DNA of 64,000 nucleotides from an uncultured Clostridia bacterium (GTDB lineage: Bacteria; Bacillota; DTU014): contig FIZI01000013.1 of the NCBI GenBank assembly GCA_900016865.1, positions 105,996-169,995 of the forward strand, written 5' to 3'. Of the stretch, positions 1-9,413 are shown in pieces. The translations under genes and the position numbers were made by a program. Within the stretch, counting starts at the first letter, position 1; each line of letters begins with the position of its first letter. The notes under the pieces were generated by a model. The model was not told the DNA's origin and did no database searches. It saw only the letters and a list, made by a program, of their open reading frames with translations.

Positions 1-1263
1 GACGGCCACGATTACATAATCGAGAGCATGGAGTCGGGCGCGTCTGGAGTCGTGGCTGAGAGCCTTACCAGAGAGCAGACTGAAGTCATCCTAGAGCGGC
101 AGGGGTTTGGCATATTAGTCGAAGACACACTGAAGGCACTGCAGTCCCTGGCGAGCCGCTACCGTCAAACTCTGGATGTCACGTGCATTGCCATAACTGG
201 CAGCACAGGAAAGACGACTGTCAAAGACATGGTGAAATCAGTCTTGTCCGCTGCTATGCCCACTGTGGCGACTGAACGTAGCATGAACAACGAGATTGGA
301 CTCCCCTTGACTATTCTAAACGCCACTGACGATACTCGGTTTCTGGTGCTCGAGTTGGGTATGAGAGGGCTCGGCCAGATCGAGGAGCTAAGCGCGATTG
401 CCAAGCCTGACATCGGTGTCATAACCAACGTAAATGACACTCACATCGAGCTACTGGGCAGTAGAGAGAGGATTGCTCAGGCCAAATCGGAGTTGGTCGA
501 GGCGATTCCAGAAAGCGGCGGAGTGGTCCTAAACGGGGATGATCCTTTAGTAATGTCTATGGCGGACAAATGCAGAGGCCGCGTAGTCACAGTGGGCCTA
601 AGCGACCATTGTGATATTCGTGCAACCGAGGTCTCCAGTATAGGAGCTCTGGGAGTCAAGTTCCGGGTCGAATCGCCTGAGCCTTTGGAAGAAGTGATAG
701 TAGGCATCCCGGGCGTGCACAATGTCTCCAACGCACTGCTAGCGCTTGGGGTTTGCTATCTCCTCGGTTGTCCGTTGAGAGAAGGATCCCGCCGTCTTGA
801 AAACATCTCAAGGTCTGGCATGAGGTTGGACATCAAGCCTGCTCGTAAGGGTGTTACTGTGATAGATGACTCCTACAACGCATCGCCCGTATCCATGCTA
901 GCTGCACTGCGAACGCTGATGGAGGTTGGCTCGAGTGGGAGGACAATCGCAGTCCTCGGCGACATGCTGGAGCTGGGAACGATGAGCGAAGAGGAGCACA
1001 GGCGAATCGGCCGCTTCATTGCAGATGCAGGACCCGATATCACATTGACCGTCGGAGGCCACGCCAGGCTTATCAGTGAAGAGATACATAGATCAGGCAG
1101 TGGTCGGGTGTCCGAGTCCTTTGGGACGACAGAAGAGGCGAGCCAAAGGCTAAGGGAGCTCCTCCAGCCTGGTGATACAGTGCTGATAAAGGGCTCAAGA
1201 AGCATGCGCATGGATTGCATAGTAGGGGACCTAGACGTTTACCTCGGCCACAGGAAGTCATGA
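1..1263 (+). CDS. murF: UDP-N-acetylmuramoyl-tripeptide--D-alanyl-D-alanine ligase (MurF), 5' end outside window
   Basis: MurF adds D-Ala-D-Ala to UDP-MurNAc-tripeptide, the last cytoplasmic amino-acid ligation of peptidoglycan precursor synthesis. The reading frame is open from base 1 and the first codons (DGHDYIIES) fit the Mur-ligase N-domain, so about 35-40 residues lie upstream of the window. Counting from the first in-window ATG at 28, the ATP-binding GSTGKTT loop is at residues 58-64. The family's NNEIGLPLT, VLELGMRG and NVNDTHIE stretches follow, and then the C-terminal domain with DDSYNASP and LGDMLELG. It is followed after 19 bases by ftsW and heads the visible part of the division cluster. 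Identity is secure; only the start is unseen. Confidence 0.95.
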   Translation, partial: DGHDYIIESMESGASGVVAESLTREQTEVILERQGFGILVEDTLKALQSLASRYRQTLDVTCIAITGSTGKTTVKDMVKSVLSAAMPTVATERSMNNEIGLPLTILNATDDTRFLVLELGMRGLGQIEELSAIAKPDIGVITNVNDTHIELLGSRERIAQAKSELVEAIPESGGVVLNGDDPLVMSMADKCRGRVVTVGLSDHCDIRATEVSSIGALGVKFRVESPEPLEEVIVGIPGVHNVSNALLALGVCYLLGCPLREGSRRLENISRSGMRLDIKPARKGVTVIDDSYNASPVSMLAALRTLMEVGSSGRTIAVLGDMLELGTMSEEEHRRIGRFIADAGPDITLTVGGHARLISEEIHRSGSGRVSESFGTTEEASQRLRELLQPGDTVLIKGSRSMRMDCIVGDLDVYLGHRKS

Positions 1264-1282
1264 TTGACGATGAGGTGGTACT

Positions 1283-2398
1283 TTGCGCAGACTTGTACAG
1301 ACCCGAGACAAGGGTCCGGATTTGTTGATCTTTGCGTCTGCGTTGGCGCTGCTGACCATCGGCTTGGTCATGGTGTTCAGTGCTAGTTCGCCCATGGCTT
1401 TTCACGAATTCGGCGATTCGACGTATTTCGTGAAAAGGCAGCTGTTCTGGGCGTTGCTCGGCACTGTCGCTATGATTGCTACTATGAACATAGACTACCA
1501 TCTCTACCGCCGGTTCGCAGTAGCTGTCTACGCCGTTGCTGTCGGGTTGCTGGGCCTGGTCCTCATCCCTGCGGTTGGAACAGTGGCAGGAGGTGCCAGA
1601 CGCTGGATTGTGCTAGGCGGGTTTGTGCGAATCCAGCCGTCGGAGGTTGCCAAAGTCGCGATTATCATTGTGCTGGCTGCGTACATGAGCAGTATCGGCC
1701 CGCGCATGCAGCGGTTCCTGACTGGTGTAGTCATTCCGATCGCGCTTGTGGCTGTGCCTCTAGCCCTAATCGTAGCAGAGCCGGACCTTGGAACCGCAGT
1801 AGCAATCCTGGCTGTATGTGTGATCATGCTCTTTTTGGGAGGTGCGAGACTGACCCACCTGCTGCTCCTAGTCCCACCTGCTGTGGCTGGTTTGGTCTTG
1901 CTCATCGTCACTGAGGAATACCGCTTCAGAAGGTACATGGCCTTCATAGACCCCTGGCAAGATCCTTTGGATACCGGGTGGCATGTTATTCAGTCGTTGC
2001 TGGCACTTGGTTCAGGAGGTTTGTTTGGACTGGGGCTCGGGATGAGTCGGCAGAAGTATCATTATCTTCCCGAAACGCATACGGATTTCATTTATTCGAT
2101 TCTTGGGGAAGAACTCGGGTTTGTCGGCTGCGCTGCAGTGATAGCGCTGTTCTTTGTCTTCGCGTGGAGAGGGATGAGGGCCGCACTGAGAGCTCCCGAC
2201 CGCTTTGGCGGGCTGCTGTGCGCAGGCCTTACTTGCATGATAGTGTTTCAGGCGTTGATGAACATAGGTGTGGTCACCTCTTCAATACCCATTACGGGCA
2301 TATCGCTGCCGTTCATCAGTGCTGGGGGTTCATCGCTTACTGTGGCTATGGCCTCGGTCGGCGTCATCCTAAACGTGTCGCGTCGGGCGATTGAGTAG
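1283..2398 (+). CDS. ftsW: Lipid II glycosyltransferase FtsW/SpoVE (SEDS family)
   Basis: A polytopic SEDS protein of 371 residues that polymerises lipid II at the septum with a partner class B PBP. It has about ten hydrophobic segments starting near residue 15. It carries the family signatures near residue 100 (GGARRWI, IQPSEVAK), the PETHTDFIYSILGEE loop near residues 260-275 that holds the catalytic aspartate, and the GISLPFISAGGSS motif near the C-terminus. The TTG start at 1283 is preceded by a GAGGTGG site. Its place between murF and murC favours FtsW or the sporulation paralogue SpoVE over RodA; sequence alone does not separate the first two. mraY and murD, which usually sit between murF and ftsW, are absent. 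Confidence 0.92.
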   Translation: MRRLVQTRDKGPDLLIFASALALLTIGLVMVFSASSPMAFHEFGDSTYFVKRQLFWALLGTVAMIATMNIDYHLYRRFAVAVYAVAVGLLGLVLIPAVGTVAGGARRWIVLGGFVRIQPSEVAKVAIIIVLAAYMSSIGPRMQRFLTGVVIPIALVAVPLALIVAEPDLGTAVAILAVCVIMLFLGGARLTHLLLLVPPAVAGLVLLIVTEEYRFRRYMAFIDPWQDPLDTGWHVIQSLLALGSGGLFGLGLGMSRQKYHYLPETHTDFIYSILGEELGFVGCAAVIALFFVFAWRGMRAALRAPDRFGGLLCAGLTCMIVFQALMNIGVVTSSIPITGISLPFISAGGSSLTVAMASVGVILNVSRRAIE

Positions 2399-2544
2399 CG
2401 GCATAGACGCACGCCGACGACTTGGTGGACAAGCCTTTCACGCGTGTGTAGTCGCACGCGGCGAATGACGAAGGCATATCATATCATTGTCAACAGATCC
2501 TACTACGGCAGACTTGGCGCCATATCTTAGGAGGCAGTAGAATT

Positions 2545-3930
2545 TTGAACAACGTGGCCAACTTGACGCAAGTCCATTTTGTCGGTATAGGTGGTACGGG
2601 CATGAGCCCTCTTGCAAAGATCCTCTTGCAATCGGGAATCGAGGTTACGGGCTCAGACTGTAAGGAGTCTCCATATCTCAACGATCTCAAACAAGAAGGG
2701 GCAGCCGTTCACATCGGTCACTCTGCAGACAATCTGGACTCCCCGGATTTAGTGGTGGTATCGCTCGCAGTCGACCCGTCAAACCCGGAGGTGATCGAGG
2801 CCGGGAGGCGCGGGATAAGAGTGGTGACTAGAGCACAGCTCCTTGGGAAGCTGTTCAACGAAAAAAAAGGCATTGGAGTCAGCGGAACGCACGGAAAGAC
2901 CACTACCGCCTCTATGATAGCCTACATACTCATGATGGCCGGCAAGGACCCGACCATCGCAGTTGGCGGTGAAATCATTGACCTCGGGTGCGGAGGGAGG
3001 CTCGGAAGCGGCGAGTGCTTTGTTGCTGAGGCAGATGAAGCGTACAAGTCGTTTTTTGAGTTGAAGCCGCTCATCAGTATCATCACGAGTGTGGACGAAG
3101 ACCATGTCGACCATTACGGGTCATTTGAGGACGTAATCTCCGGTTTTTCTCGGTATGCAAGCCAGACGCGCAAGGGCGGTTGGTTGATAGCCTGCGCGGA
3201 CGACGAGGCTGTTCTGCGAGCTATTGAGAGATATGGCGGGAACCTGATTCTATATGGCACGGCCTCCGGAGACTATGTCGTCAGTGATTGCAGGTTTGCG
3301 GACGGCCGCTGGCGTTTTGTGCTCAAACACGGTCCCGAGCACATTGAGGTATCTCTACTGATCCCGGGCCTGCACAATGCGTTGAATGCAACAGCAGCGC
3401 TTGCAGCATGCGCTCTTGTTGGGGTGGACCTCAGAGAAGCCGTATCAATCCTTGGGCAGTTCCGCGGGGCCAGGCGTCGCAGCGAACTGATCGGCTCAGT
3501 CGGTGGGATCGCAGTCTACGATGACTATGCTCACCACCCGTCTGAGATCCGTGCGACTCTGCGGGCCTTTCGCACGGAACATTCAGGCAGGCTTATTGCC
3601 GTCTTTCAGCCCCAAAGGTTTTCAAGGACCAAACTCCTGATGAAACACTTTGCGGAAGCGTTTGCAGATGCGGACCTCGTACTGATCGATGACATATTCT
3701 ATAGAGGAACGGGCGAATCGCCCTTGAGTGGTGTCAGTTCGCATCGACTCGCAGAGTTGGTCCGATCAGTCTCGAACAAACCCACGCTATACATACCTGG
3801 AAAACCGGAAATCGTGAGGTTCTTGTCCGAGCATGTGCAGGAAGGTGACGTCGTAATAACGATGGGAGCCGGAGACATCAGAGAATGTGCTGAGAAGTTG
3901 GTTGAAATCCTAGGAGGCACGCCGGCATGA
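2545..3930 (+). CDS. murC: UDP-N-acetylmuramate--L-alanine ligase (MurC)
   Basis: MurC ligates L-Ala to UDP-MurNAc in the cytoplasm. The 461-residue protein has the N-terminal Rossmann GIGGTGM motif (residues 15-20), the ATP-binding GTHGKTT loop (114-120), a DEDHVDHYG segment and the C-terminal DDYAHHPSEI motif, and its length is normal. The TTG start at 2545 has an AGGAGG site eight bases upstream; a GTG at 2554 is a less likely alternative. The 146 bases between ftsW and murC, where murG normally lies, contain no gene. The stop overlaps the murB start (ATGA), which suggests translational coupling. Confidence 0.95.
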   Translation: MNNVANLTQVHFVGIGGTGMSPLAKILLQSGIEVTGSDCKESPYLNDLKQEGAAVHIGHSADNLDSPDLVVVSLAVDPSNPEVIEAGRRGIRVVTRAQLLGKLFNEKKGIGVSGTHGKTTTASMIAYILMMAGKDPTIAVGGEIIDLGCGGRLGSGECFVAEADEAYKSFFELKPLISIITSVDEDHVDHYGSFEDVISGFSRYASQTRKGGWLIACADDEAVLRAIERYGGNLILYGTASGDYVVSDCRFADGRWRFVLKHGPEHIEVSLLIPGLHNALNATAALAACALVGVDLREAVSILGQFRGARRRSELIGSVGGIAVYDDYAHHPSEIRATLRAFRTEHSGRLIAVFQPQRFSRTKLLMKHFAEAFADADLVLIDDIFYRGTGESPLSGVSSHRLAELVRSVSNKPTLYIPGKPEIVRFLSEHVQEGDVVITMGAGDIRECAEKLVEILGGTPA

Positions 3931-4835
3931 ATGTTGATGCAGTGACGCGAGAGTTGATGTCCACTACAAGAGGCACATTGCTGGTCAGTGAGCCCATGAG
4001 CAGTCATACCAGCTTTCGAATTGGCGGACCTGCAGACGTCTTTTTCGTTCCTTCAGACGAAGAAGACATTAGGGTCGCCTTGAGATCCTGCAGCCAACAT
4101 GGCGTACCTGTCACAGTGATTGGCGGAGGAACCAATCTTCTCGTTTCGGACTTGGGTATAGAAGGGTTGGTACTGCGCATTGAGGGATGCTTGGCTCAGG
4201 TTACGGTTCAAGGCAACTACATCACAGCAGGGGCGGGCGCACCGCTTTGCCGCGTTGCATCGGTTGCAGCTGAGCACTCCCTGACTGGCCTAGAGTTTGC
4301 TGTTGGGATTCCCGGGACTGTTGCAGGTGCCGTGGCAATGAACTCCGCAGCACACGGACGAAGCATGAGCGATGTTGTCAGCAGCGTCAGAGTACTCCGG
4401 TTGGACGGGACAGAGGTAGTCCTGCAAGCCAATGAATGCGAGTTCGGTGAGAAAACGAGCGCGTTTCAAAGAGGCGAACTCATTATTCTGGAGGTGATTC
4501 TGCGCCTAAGTGCGGGAGACCAAGAAGAGATAAGACGTCTCCGGGATCGGTATGCCAGAGACAGACGTGCGAAGCAGCCTCTAAATTATCCAAGCGCAGG
4601 GTGTGTCTTTAGAAATCCGGCTGGAGGAGGAGCTGGAAGATATATTGATCAGGCAGGATGCAAGGGCCTGAGGGTGGGTGACGCAGAGGTTTCCCGTTTG
4701 CATGCCAATTTCATAGTGAATCTGGGCTGTGCCACGGCCAGTGATGTGACGCAGCTGATCGAGCAGGTTCAGAAATTGGTGATTGACAAGGTGGGTGTCA
4801 GGCTGGAACCCGAGATTAGGTTCATCGGGAGGTAG
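3927..4835 (+). CDS. murB: UDP-N-acetylenolpyruvoylglucosamine reductase (MurB) with Cys at the catalytic Ser position
   Basis: A FAD enzyme that reduces UDP-GlcNAc-enolpyruvate with NADPH to UDP-MurNAc. The 302 residues show the FAD-binding region (SFRIGGPAD near 29-37, VIGGGTNLL near 64-72, GIPGTVAGAVAMNS near 127-140) and the C-terminal substrate domain ending in LEPEIRFIG, typical of the type II MurB of Gram-positives. The usual proton-donor motif reads PSCGSVF or PSAGSVF; here it is PSAGCVF, with Cys226 (codon 4602-4604) in place of the serine. Everything else looks intact, so the gene is probably functional. It overlaps murC by four bases, has an AGGAGG site at 3912, and is followed by murA. 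Confidence 0.94.
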   Translation: MNVDAVTRELMSTTRGTLLVSEPMSSHTSFRIGGPADVFFVPSDEEDIRVALRSCSQHGVPVTVIGGGTNLLVSDLGIEGLVLRIEGCLAQVTVQGNYITAGAGAPLCRVASVAAEHSLTGLEFAVGIPGTVAGAVAMNSAAHGRSMSDVVSSVRVLRLDGTEVVLQANECEFGEKTSAFQRGELIILEVILRLSAGDQEEIRRLRDRYARDRRAKQPLNYPSAGCVFRNPAGGGAGRYIDQAGCKGLRVGDAEVSRLHANFIVNLGCATASDVTQLIEQVQKLVIDKVGVRLEPEIRFIGR

Positions 4836-4860
4836 CCGGCATCCCGAGGAGGCAGCTAAG

Positions 4861-6108
4861 ATGAGGTTTTCAATCGTCGGCGGTACCAGGCTGTCTGGCA
4901 CCGTGAAGATCAGTGGTGCCAAGAACTCTGTGTTAAAACTCATGGCCATGTCCTTGATGGCAAACGACCGATGCGTCATTCGCAATGTTCCAAGAATCTT
5001 GGACGTTCAGACGATGAAGGGAGTGATAGAGGCACTCGGTGCCCGGGTAGAGTGGCATGATGACGTGATGGAGATCACTCCACCCGAGCACCTTGGAACA
5101 GAGGCTCCAGAGGAATTGGTGCGCGGCATGCGTGCATCCATTCAGATCATGGGGCCGCTACTCGCCAAGGTCGGTGAGGTGCACATAGCTCAACCGGGGG
5201 GCTGCAGCATCGGACATCGTCCGGTCGACTTCCATCTGAGAGGGTTCAGGGCTATGGGCGCTGAAGTAGAGGAACGATACGGCTATATGCGGGCTCGAGC
5301 TGACAAGCTGAAGGGCGCTACCGTATTCTTGGACTTTCCCAGCGTCGGCGCAACTGAGAACTTAATGGCTGCCGCAGCCTTGGCAGAGGGAACTACAGTC
5401 ATATGCAACGCGGCTCGCGAGCCGGAAATAGTTGACCAGCAGAACTTCCTAAACCTCATGGGCGCTAAGGTGCGGGGCGCAGGTACAGGGCAGATTGTTG
5501 TAGAAGGCGTGAAAGAACTCGCCGGAGTCGACTACACGGTAATCCCGGATCGGATCGAAGCCGGGACAATGATGGTAGCTGCAGCTATCACTGGCGGCCA
5601 TGTTACGCTGCAGGACGTCGAGCCGGACCACCTAGGATTCCTAGTAGCCAAACTGAGGGAGATGGGGGTAAGTGTAGAGATCTCTCGAAACCAGATAGAC
5701 TGCTATGCAGATCGGCCGATCCGCGGGGCTACTGTGCGGTCCATGCCATATCCCGGCTTTGCTACGGACCTTCAGCCGAGCATAGCGGCACTCGCTTCTG
5801 TCGCGGAGGGATGCAGTGTTCTTATCGAAACGATTTACTCCAATAGATTCCACTACTTGGAGGAAATGCGGAAGATGGGTGCGAAAGTGATTATAGAGCA
5901 CTCAACAGCAGTCATCCGAGGAGTCGACAGACTTACCGGGACAAACGTCTGTGCTCCAGACCTACGGGGCGGTGCTGCATTAGTGCTATGTGCTTTGGCT
6001 GCTGACGGACACACCGTAGTTGACAACATAGAGTTGATCGATCGAGGATACGAGCAGTTTGAGCAGAAGCTCTCGGGCCTGGGCGCCAGAATCATTCGAA
6101 CCGAGTGA
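4861..6108 (+). CDS. murA: UDP-N-acetylglucosamine 1-carboxyvinyltransferase (MurA)
   Basis: MurA transfers enolpyruvate from PEP to UDP-GlcNAc, the first committed step of peptidoglycan synthesis and the target of fosfomycin. The start is the ATG at 4861, with a GAGGAGGC site just upstream; an in-frame upstream extension to 4783 would run back into murB and is rejected. The protein has 415 residues, KNS at 21-23, and the fosfomycin-sensitive Cys115 in QPGGCSIGHRPVDFH, the same number as in E. coli. The C-terminal half has PYPGFATDLQ and LRGGAALV, as expected. It lies next to murB, its pathway successor, and overlaps ftsQ by four bases (GTGA). Confidence 0.96.
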   Translation: MRFSIVGGTRLSGTVKISGAKNSVLKLMAMSLMANDRCVIRNVPRILDVQTMKGVIEALGARVEWHDDVMEITPPEHLGTEAPEELVRGMRASIQIMGPLLAKVGEVHIAQPGGCSIGHRPVDFHLRGFRAMGAEVEERYGYMRARADKLKGATVFLDFPSVGATENLMAAAALAEGTTVICNAAREPEIVDQQNFLNLMGAKVRGAGTGQIVVEGVKELAGVDYTVIPDRIEAGTMMVAAAITGGHVTLQDVEPDHLGFLVAKLREMGVSVEISRNQIDCYADRPIRGATVRSMPYPGFATDLQPSIAALASVAEGCSVLIETIYSNRFHYLEEMRKMGAKVIIEHSTAVIRGVDRLTGTNVCAPDLRGGAALVLCALAADGHTVVDNIELIDRGYEQFEQKLSGLGARIIRTE

Positions 6109-6827
6109 ATGGAAGTGACGTTGTCTTGGACGACAGGCTGTTTACGACAGCGGTTACGATCGTTCTAGTATGCATTGCTGCATTATCATTAATGTACTCA
6201 TCGGCCTTTACCGTCTCTGAGATCAATGTTGTTGGCAACTCGTACTTCACTGATGCCGAAGTCGTCGCCATGGCCGGACTAACCGACCCAGTGAACTTGT
6301 TCAGGGTCAACGTGCGAGAGTGTGAAGCGCGACTTAAGAAGTCGAGCAAGATCGAAGAAGCAGTAGTTCGAAAGGTGCTGCCAAATACTCTGACCATAGA
6401 TGTAATCGAGCGTACCGGGGTAGGCTTGATCCGCTATAACGGAATCTTTTGCGAAATCGATGCCAATGGGGTAGTGATCACAGATGTGCTTGATCCCGTG
6501 AGGGTTGAGCTGCCCGTACTTACAGGCCTGCAGCCTACTTACTTGGCAAGCGGTGAGAAGGCTCAGCCGGCTCGGATCGTGGAAGCGGCGAAAATTGCGG
6601 GCGACATCGATTTTGCGGTTCGAAGAGTCCTGCGCGAGCTCAACATTGCCGATCCAAACAACGTGGTCGGGTATCTTGTGAACGGCGCAATGGTGGTCTT
6701 TGGCGACAGTCGGGATATGTCATACAAGTGCGGTGTGTTGGAGTCTATCCTTGAGGATGCACGAAGGAGAGGGGTCACTCTTGACTATGTCGATGTCAGC
6801 GTTCCTTCGGCCGCGATAGCACGTTGA
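6105..6827 (+). CDS. ftsQ: Cell division protein FtsQ/DivIB (POTRA domain)
   Basis: A single-pass bitopic division protein of 240 residues. A short cytoplasmic tail is followed by a transmembrane segment at about residues 13-32. The extracytoplasmic POTRA domain begins at VSEINVVGNSYFTDAEV, and the FtsQ/DivIB domain continues with VRKVLPNTLTIDVIER. It scaffolds FtsB/FtsL and the septal synthase. The GTG start at 6105 overlaps the murA stop. FtsQ is poorly conserved, so the call rests on topology, the POTRA pattern and its position between murA and ftsA. It is shorter than many homologues. Confidence 0.85.
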   Translation: MNGSDVVLDDRLFTTAVTIVLVCIAALSLMYSSAFTVSEINVVGNSYFTDAEVVAMAGLTDPVNLFRVNVRECEARLKKSSKIEEAVVRKVLPNTLTIDVIERTGVGLIRYNGIFCEIDANGVVITDVLDPVRVELPVLTGLQPTYLASGEKAQPARIVEAAKIAGDIDFAVRRVLRELNIADPNNVVGYLVNGAMVVFGDSRDMSYKCGVLESILEDARRRGVTLDYVDVSVPSAAIAR

Positions 6828-6958
6828 GAGCTTCCTCATGGGCGCCCGGAGACAGGTCAATGGTGTGGAGGAGAAGCACAAACAGTGTGGAAAATAGTCA
6901 ATGCCGTCTGGACCAAAGAGGTTAGTAGACTTGTTCTTAGTCAGGAGGAACAGCGCGA

Positions 6959-8185
6959 GTGGCTCAGCAGATCGCACTAGGAGTGGATATAGGCACGAGC
7001 CATACGAAGCTGGTAGCCGGTTACGTCGATTCCAGCGATACACTGAACGTCATTGCACACGTATCCGGGCCTTCGGAGGGTGTGAAGAAGGGTTCAATCG
7101 CGAATCTAGAGGCGGCTTCTGAATGTGTTTCTGTTGTGTTGGACGAGTTCAAGAGGCAGTGTGAGGTTAGGCCTGATATCTGCCTTTCATCTATAGATGG
7201 GACAAGCATCAAGTCAACTAACGGATCTGGTTCAGTCGCGATCGAGGGGTCGGGATTAGTATCAGAGACAGATGTGCGTCGCGCAATTGACGCTTCTGCC
7301 GCGCTCACGCTGAAGTCGAGCGACGCGGTGCTCCATCTGATACCACGGGCATTTACTCTCGACGATTACAGCGGTATCGAATCACCGTTGGGTATGATAG
7401 GCAGTCGCCTGTCTGTAGACACACATATCATGATCGTCTCTCAAGCTGCCGCCAGCAGCAGGGTCAGGGCATTTGACAGAGCCAGGTTGAGGGTGGCAGG
7501 CTTAGTGGCACATGGAATCGCGTCTGCCGAAGGTGTCCTTGGCAATGATGAACGGGATCTCGGAGTCTGTCTAGTCGATATTGGGGCGGGTACAACCAAT
7601 CTGGTAGTGTACAAAGGGTCCGGAATCGTGCACAGCTCAACTATAGCCCTTGGTGGCGCAAACATCACTAATGATCTCGCGATAGGCCTAGGTATCCACT
7701 TTTCTGCAGCTGAGAAGCTGAAAATCACGCTTTCGGACCTCTCGCGATTTGACAACGCAGATCAGGAGATGTTTGCAGATATAGACTTGGCGAGGTCATT
7801 GAGTGATGCCGACCTATCTCATGTCGGCGATATTGTCAAGGCGCGTCTCTCTGAGATTTTTGAGCTGATCGTATCTGATCTCAGAGATGCAGGAGTTCAC
7901 CGGCATATTCCGGCGGGGCTTGTGATCACAGGCGGCACCGCGAATATCGTCGGGTTGGCTCAATTTGCGTCTGAAGTAACAGGTTATAGGTGCACGTGTG
8001 CTACGCCACGGCGTGTCCTGCGGAGTGTGAATGTATCCGCGAAGCCTGAGTATTCGTCTGCAGCCGGTTTGGTCCGCATAGCCTTTTCAGATAAGGCTCT
8101 CAGCACGGTGCGAGAGATCGACACGACCCAACCTCGAGGCTTGGCTCGTCGAGCTCGCAGTGTTGTTAGGAGATTGCTGAGTTGA
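6959..8185 (+). CDS. ftsA: Cell division protein FtsA
   Basis: An actin-like ATPase that anchors FtsZ filaments to the membrane. The 408-residue protein opens with the phosphate-1 motif GVDIGTSHTK (residues 8-17). It carries the GSIANLEAA segment of the 1C domain, phosphate-2 LVDIGAGTTN and the adenosine motif VITGGTANIVG. It ends in a basic amphipathic helix (LARRARSVVRRLLS) that fits the membrane-targeting sequence. The GTG start at 6959 has a CAGGAGGAAC site. The 131 bases after ftsQ hold no recognisable gene. ftsZ follows after 82 bases. Confidence 0.92.
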   Translation: MAQQIALGVDIGTSHTKLVAGYVDSSDTLNVIAHVSGPSEGVKKGSIANLEAASECVSVVLDEFKRQCEVRPDICLSSIDGTSIKSTNGSGSVAIEGSGLVSETDVRRAIDASAALTLKSSDAVLHLIPRAFTLDDYSGIESPLGMIGSRLSVDTHIMIVSQAAASSRVRAFDRARLRVAGLVAHGIASAEGVLGNDERDLGVCLVDIGAGTTNLVVYKGSGIVHSSTIALGGANITNDLAIGLGIHFSAAEKLKITLSDLSRFDNADQEMFADIDLARSLSDADLSHVGDIVKARLSEIFELIVSDLRDAGVHRHIPAGLVITGGTANIVGLAQFASEVTGYRCTCATPRRVLRSVNVSAKPEYSSAAGLVRIAFSDKALSTVREIDTTQPRGLARRARSVVRRLLS

Positions 8186-8267
8186 CCTGTGGATGCGTTT
8201 TGGGTGTAGCTTCGGAGCGTGTACTCATTTGCAGTCTTGCGAGTTCAAAGGAACGGAGGAGATTTGA

Positions 8268-9329
8268 GTGACGGACGGCAGTCTCGTAGAGGCGACAAGG
8301 GACCAAAGCTTCGCACGCCTTAAGGTTATAGGCATTGGTGGCGGCGGGTGCAATGCTGTCAATAGGATGATCGAGAGCGGTTTGAAAGGTGTGGACTTCA
8401 TAGCCGTCAATACCGATGTGCAGGCTCTCAACAACTCCAAGGCACCAGTTCAGCTCAAGATTGGATATGAGCTGACAAAGGGGCTTGGAGCGGGTGCTGA
8501 CCCTGAGATAGGCAGACAAGCTGCCGAGGAGAGCGCCGAGGAGATAAAACAGAGCCTTGAAGGCGCAGACATGGTTTTTATAACTGCCGGTATGGGTGGG
8601 GGCACGGGTACAGGCGGTGCGCCAGTGGTGGCCCGGATCGCCAAAGAGCTGGGAGCTCTCACAGTGGGTGTTGTGACCCGCCCATTCACCTTCGAAGGGA
8701 AACCAAGATGCAACCAGGCTGAGATAGGTGTCAAGAACCTTCGCGATACGGTAGATACTCTGATCACGATCCCCAACGACAGGCTTCTTCAGGTCGTAGA
8801 GAAGCGCACATCGGTGCTCGAAGCATTCCGAATGGCCGACGATGTCCTGCGTCAGGGTGTCCAAGGAATTGCAGATCTGATCATGATTCCGGGGTTGATA
8901 AACCTCGACTTTGCGGACGTCCGGACGATCATGACAGACGCAGGTTCAGCACTGATGGGCATTGGAGAAGCTTCAGGAGAAGACCGTGCGGTTCAGGCTG
9001 CCAAGTCGGCTATCTCTAGCCCGCTCCTTGAGGCTTCGATCGAAGGAGCGAAAGGCGTGCTAATGAGTATTACTGGCGGGCCTGACCTAGGCTTGTTTGA
9101 GGTGAACGAAGCTGCAGCTGTCATATCTGAGGCCGCAGACCCTGACGCCAACATCATCTTTGGAGCAGTGATCGATGACAGCATGGGCGACAGCATACGC
9201 ATTACTGTGATCGGCACCGGGTTTGGAGACAAGAAGCGAAGAAAGGTCGGCTTTGGAGAGGTCGAAATGCGGCCTTTCATTGCCGACGATTTAGACATCC
9301 CTGCGTTCTTGCGCAAGCCAAAGAAGTGA
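8268..9329 (+). CDS. ftsZ: Cell division GTPase FtsZ
   Basis: The tubulin-like GTPase that forms the Z ring. The 353 residues include the nucleotide-binding [13 protein letters not shown] (22-34), the tubulin signature GGGTGTG (110-116), the T7 synergy loop around [10 protein letters not shown], and a conserved C-terminal peptide [12 protein letters not shown] that binds FtsA and SepF. The C-terminal linker is short. The GTG start at 8268 follows a CGGAGGAG site. SepF (15543) and FtsA (6959) from the same window are its expected membrane tethers. Confidence 0.98.
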   Translation: MTDGSLVEATRDQSFARLKVIGIGGGGCNAVNRMIESGLKGVDFIAVNTDVQALNNSKAPVQLKIGYELTKGLGAGADPEIGRQAAEESAEEIKQSLEGADMVFITAGMGGGTGTGGAPVVARIAKELGALTVGVVTRPFTFEGKPRCNQAEIGVKNLRDTVDTLITIPNDRLLQVVEKRTSVLEAFRMADDVLRQGVQGIADLIMIPGLINLDFADVRTIMTDAGSALMGIGEASGEDRAVQAAKSAISSPLLEASIEGAKGVLMSITGGPDLGLFEVNEAAAVISEAADPDANIIFGAVIDDSMGDSIRITVIGTGFGDKKRRKVGFGEVEMRPFIADDLDIPAFLRKPKK

Positions 9330-9378
9330 GACGGATAGGGAGGGATCGCGCACGTAACCGGTAAGTATACGGAATGGC

Positions 9379-9385
9379 TGCCGAA
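9379..9385 (+). promoter_or_regulatory. Candidate Spo0A box upstream of spoIIGA
   Basis: TGCCGAA matches the Spo0A~P recognition heptamer TGNCGAA exactly and lies 29 bases before the spoIIGA start. In Bacillus the spoIIG operon is activated by Spo0A~P at such boxes. A single heptamer with one free position is weak evidence by itself; the location is what makes it credible. Confidence 0.4.
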
Positions 9386-9413
9386 CGTGTTCGATCGCAG
9401 GGGCTGATTAGCG

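Noticed and set aside
8166..8864. Open frame of 232 codons on the minus strand across the ftsZ start
   Set aside because: It is a mirror of the highly biased ftsZ coding sequence, with no family motif and no ribosome site; ftsZ itself is certain.
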